The position numbers were made by a program, and so were the translations under genes. From NCBI GenBank assembly GCA_905221605.1, contig CAJNDS010002297.1, positions 12,501-76,500 of the forward strand: DNA of 64,000 nucleotides, read 5' to 3'. The DNA comes from Symbiodinium natans (lineage: Eukaryota > Sar > Dinophyceae > Suessiales > Symbiodiniaceae). Positions 63,606 through 64,000 of this stretch are shown here, piece by piece. Under the pieces are notes generated by a model. It saw nothing but the letters and a program-made list of their open reading frames with translations, was not told the DNA's origin and did not search any database. Position 1 is the stretch's first letter; every line of letters begins with the position of its first letter.

Positions 63606-63680
63606 GGTTTGGGGTTTGGGGTTTAGGGTTTAATAAGGTTTAAGGTTTAGTGTTTAGGGATTAGGGTTTAGGGTTTGGGG
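63605..63680. repeat. telomere-like TTTGGGG/TTTAGGG array
   Basis: TTTGGGG, TTTAGGG and TTTAAGG units. Confidence 0.88.
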
Positions 63681-63724
63681 AGGACAGTGCTTGGAGGTTC
63701 AGGGTACTTGTAACCCCAACTATA

Positions 63725-63804
63725 TCTGAAACTCTGTCAGTTTAGTAGTAACTACCCTTAAATAGTAAGTATGACCCATAAGACTGCAGGTGAAGAGGGT
63801 CCAT
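63725..63804. repeat. MITE family C copy beside a family B arm
   Basis: ACTCTGTCAGTTTAGTAGTA and GACTGCAGGTGAAGAGGGTC are the arms. A family B left end (CTTGGAGGTTCAGGGTACTT) lies just before it at about 63690. Confidence 0.65.
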
Positions 63805-64000
63805 AATTCCATAATGGTGCTACGCAAAGCACTGACCCGGCGGTGTCACTCACCTTGCACCTATAGACCACACCATTCCAAGGCAAGATCCTCTGAGTTG
63901 TGCTTTAAACTCATTGAAAATTATCTATGAATAGGTTCCCTCATAATGGAAAAGAGGGAAATTAGAAGCTATCCCAAAGCACAACCCAGTCCTGTGTAAT

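Noticed and set aside
1-64000. Chromosome end
   Set aside because: CCCTAAA and TTTAGGG arrays occur in both orientations throughout and are flanked by exons, so they are interstitial.
1-64000. Coccidian parasite origin, suggested by TTTAGGG repeats and the GC-rich block with short introns
   Set aside because: The PPR wording and non-canonical intron ends across the rest of the window point to a dinoflagellate. The GC-rich block alone remains open.
1-64000. Dinoflagellate spliced-leader gene or relic, tRNA, rRNA, CRISPR array
   Set aside because: I looked for the spliced-leader core, cloverleaf patterns and regularly spaced repeats and found none. A motif scan would be needed to exclude worn relics.

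Overview
The window looks like nuclear DNA of a dinoflagellate, probably close to the Symbiodiniaceae. The evidence is the pentatricopeptide-repeat (PPR) wording typical of those genomes ([20 protein letters not shown]), splice sites that fit GC-AG rules, telomere-type CCCTAAA/TTTAGGG repeats scattered through the interior, and very few long reading frames. I see no bacterial operons, rRNA, recognisable tRNA, CRISPR array or spliced-leader gene.

The main content is a chain of roughly 95 short protein-coding fragments, all on the minus strand, from about 63.6 kb down to position 1. Almost all encode either the first half of a PPR unit (A half, through ..ISACEKG) or the second half (B half, QW..AL.LF..M...L.P). 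In sense order A and B halves mostly alternate. At ten places I could write down exact exon ends that rejoin the frame. In nine of these the joined A and B halves restore the standard spacing to the Trp position, and all nine can use a GC-AG intron. The simplest reading is one very large, heavily split PPR gene, or a head-to-tail set of them, with half-repeat exons of about 35-110 nt. Organelle RNA processing would be the expected role of such a protein. Only one stretch, 5315-5842, still holds several PPR units without introns.

The introns are built from two materials. The first is telomere-like repeat, strongly biased in orientation: TTTAGGG follows exons and CCCTAAA precedes them on the sense strand. 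The second is many 70-170 bp palindromic MITE-like elements, which I sort into nine families (A-I). Poly-G/poly-C tracts and microsatellites fill much of the rest.

Two other gene blocks sit inside PPR introns on the same strand. At 29.76-32.51 kb a GC-rich block holds two spliced genes with short GT-AG introns, next to an AT-rich patch (32.51-32.89 kb). At 51.72-54.07 kb lies a 726-codon reading frame with an almost identical internal duplication of about 687 bp. In both cases the flanking A and B half-exons still join in frame across the insertion.

Limits: exon ends are exact only where stated. Fragments with confidence below about 0.4 rest on motif resemblance alone. Whether the chain is expressed or decaying cannot be told from sequence.
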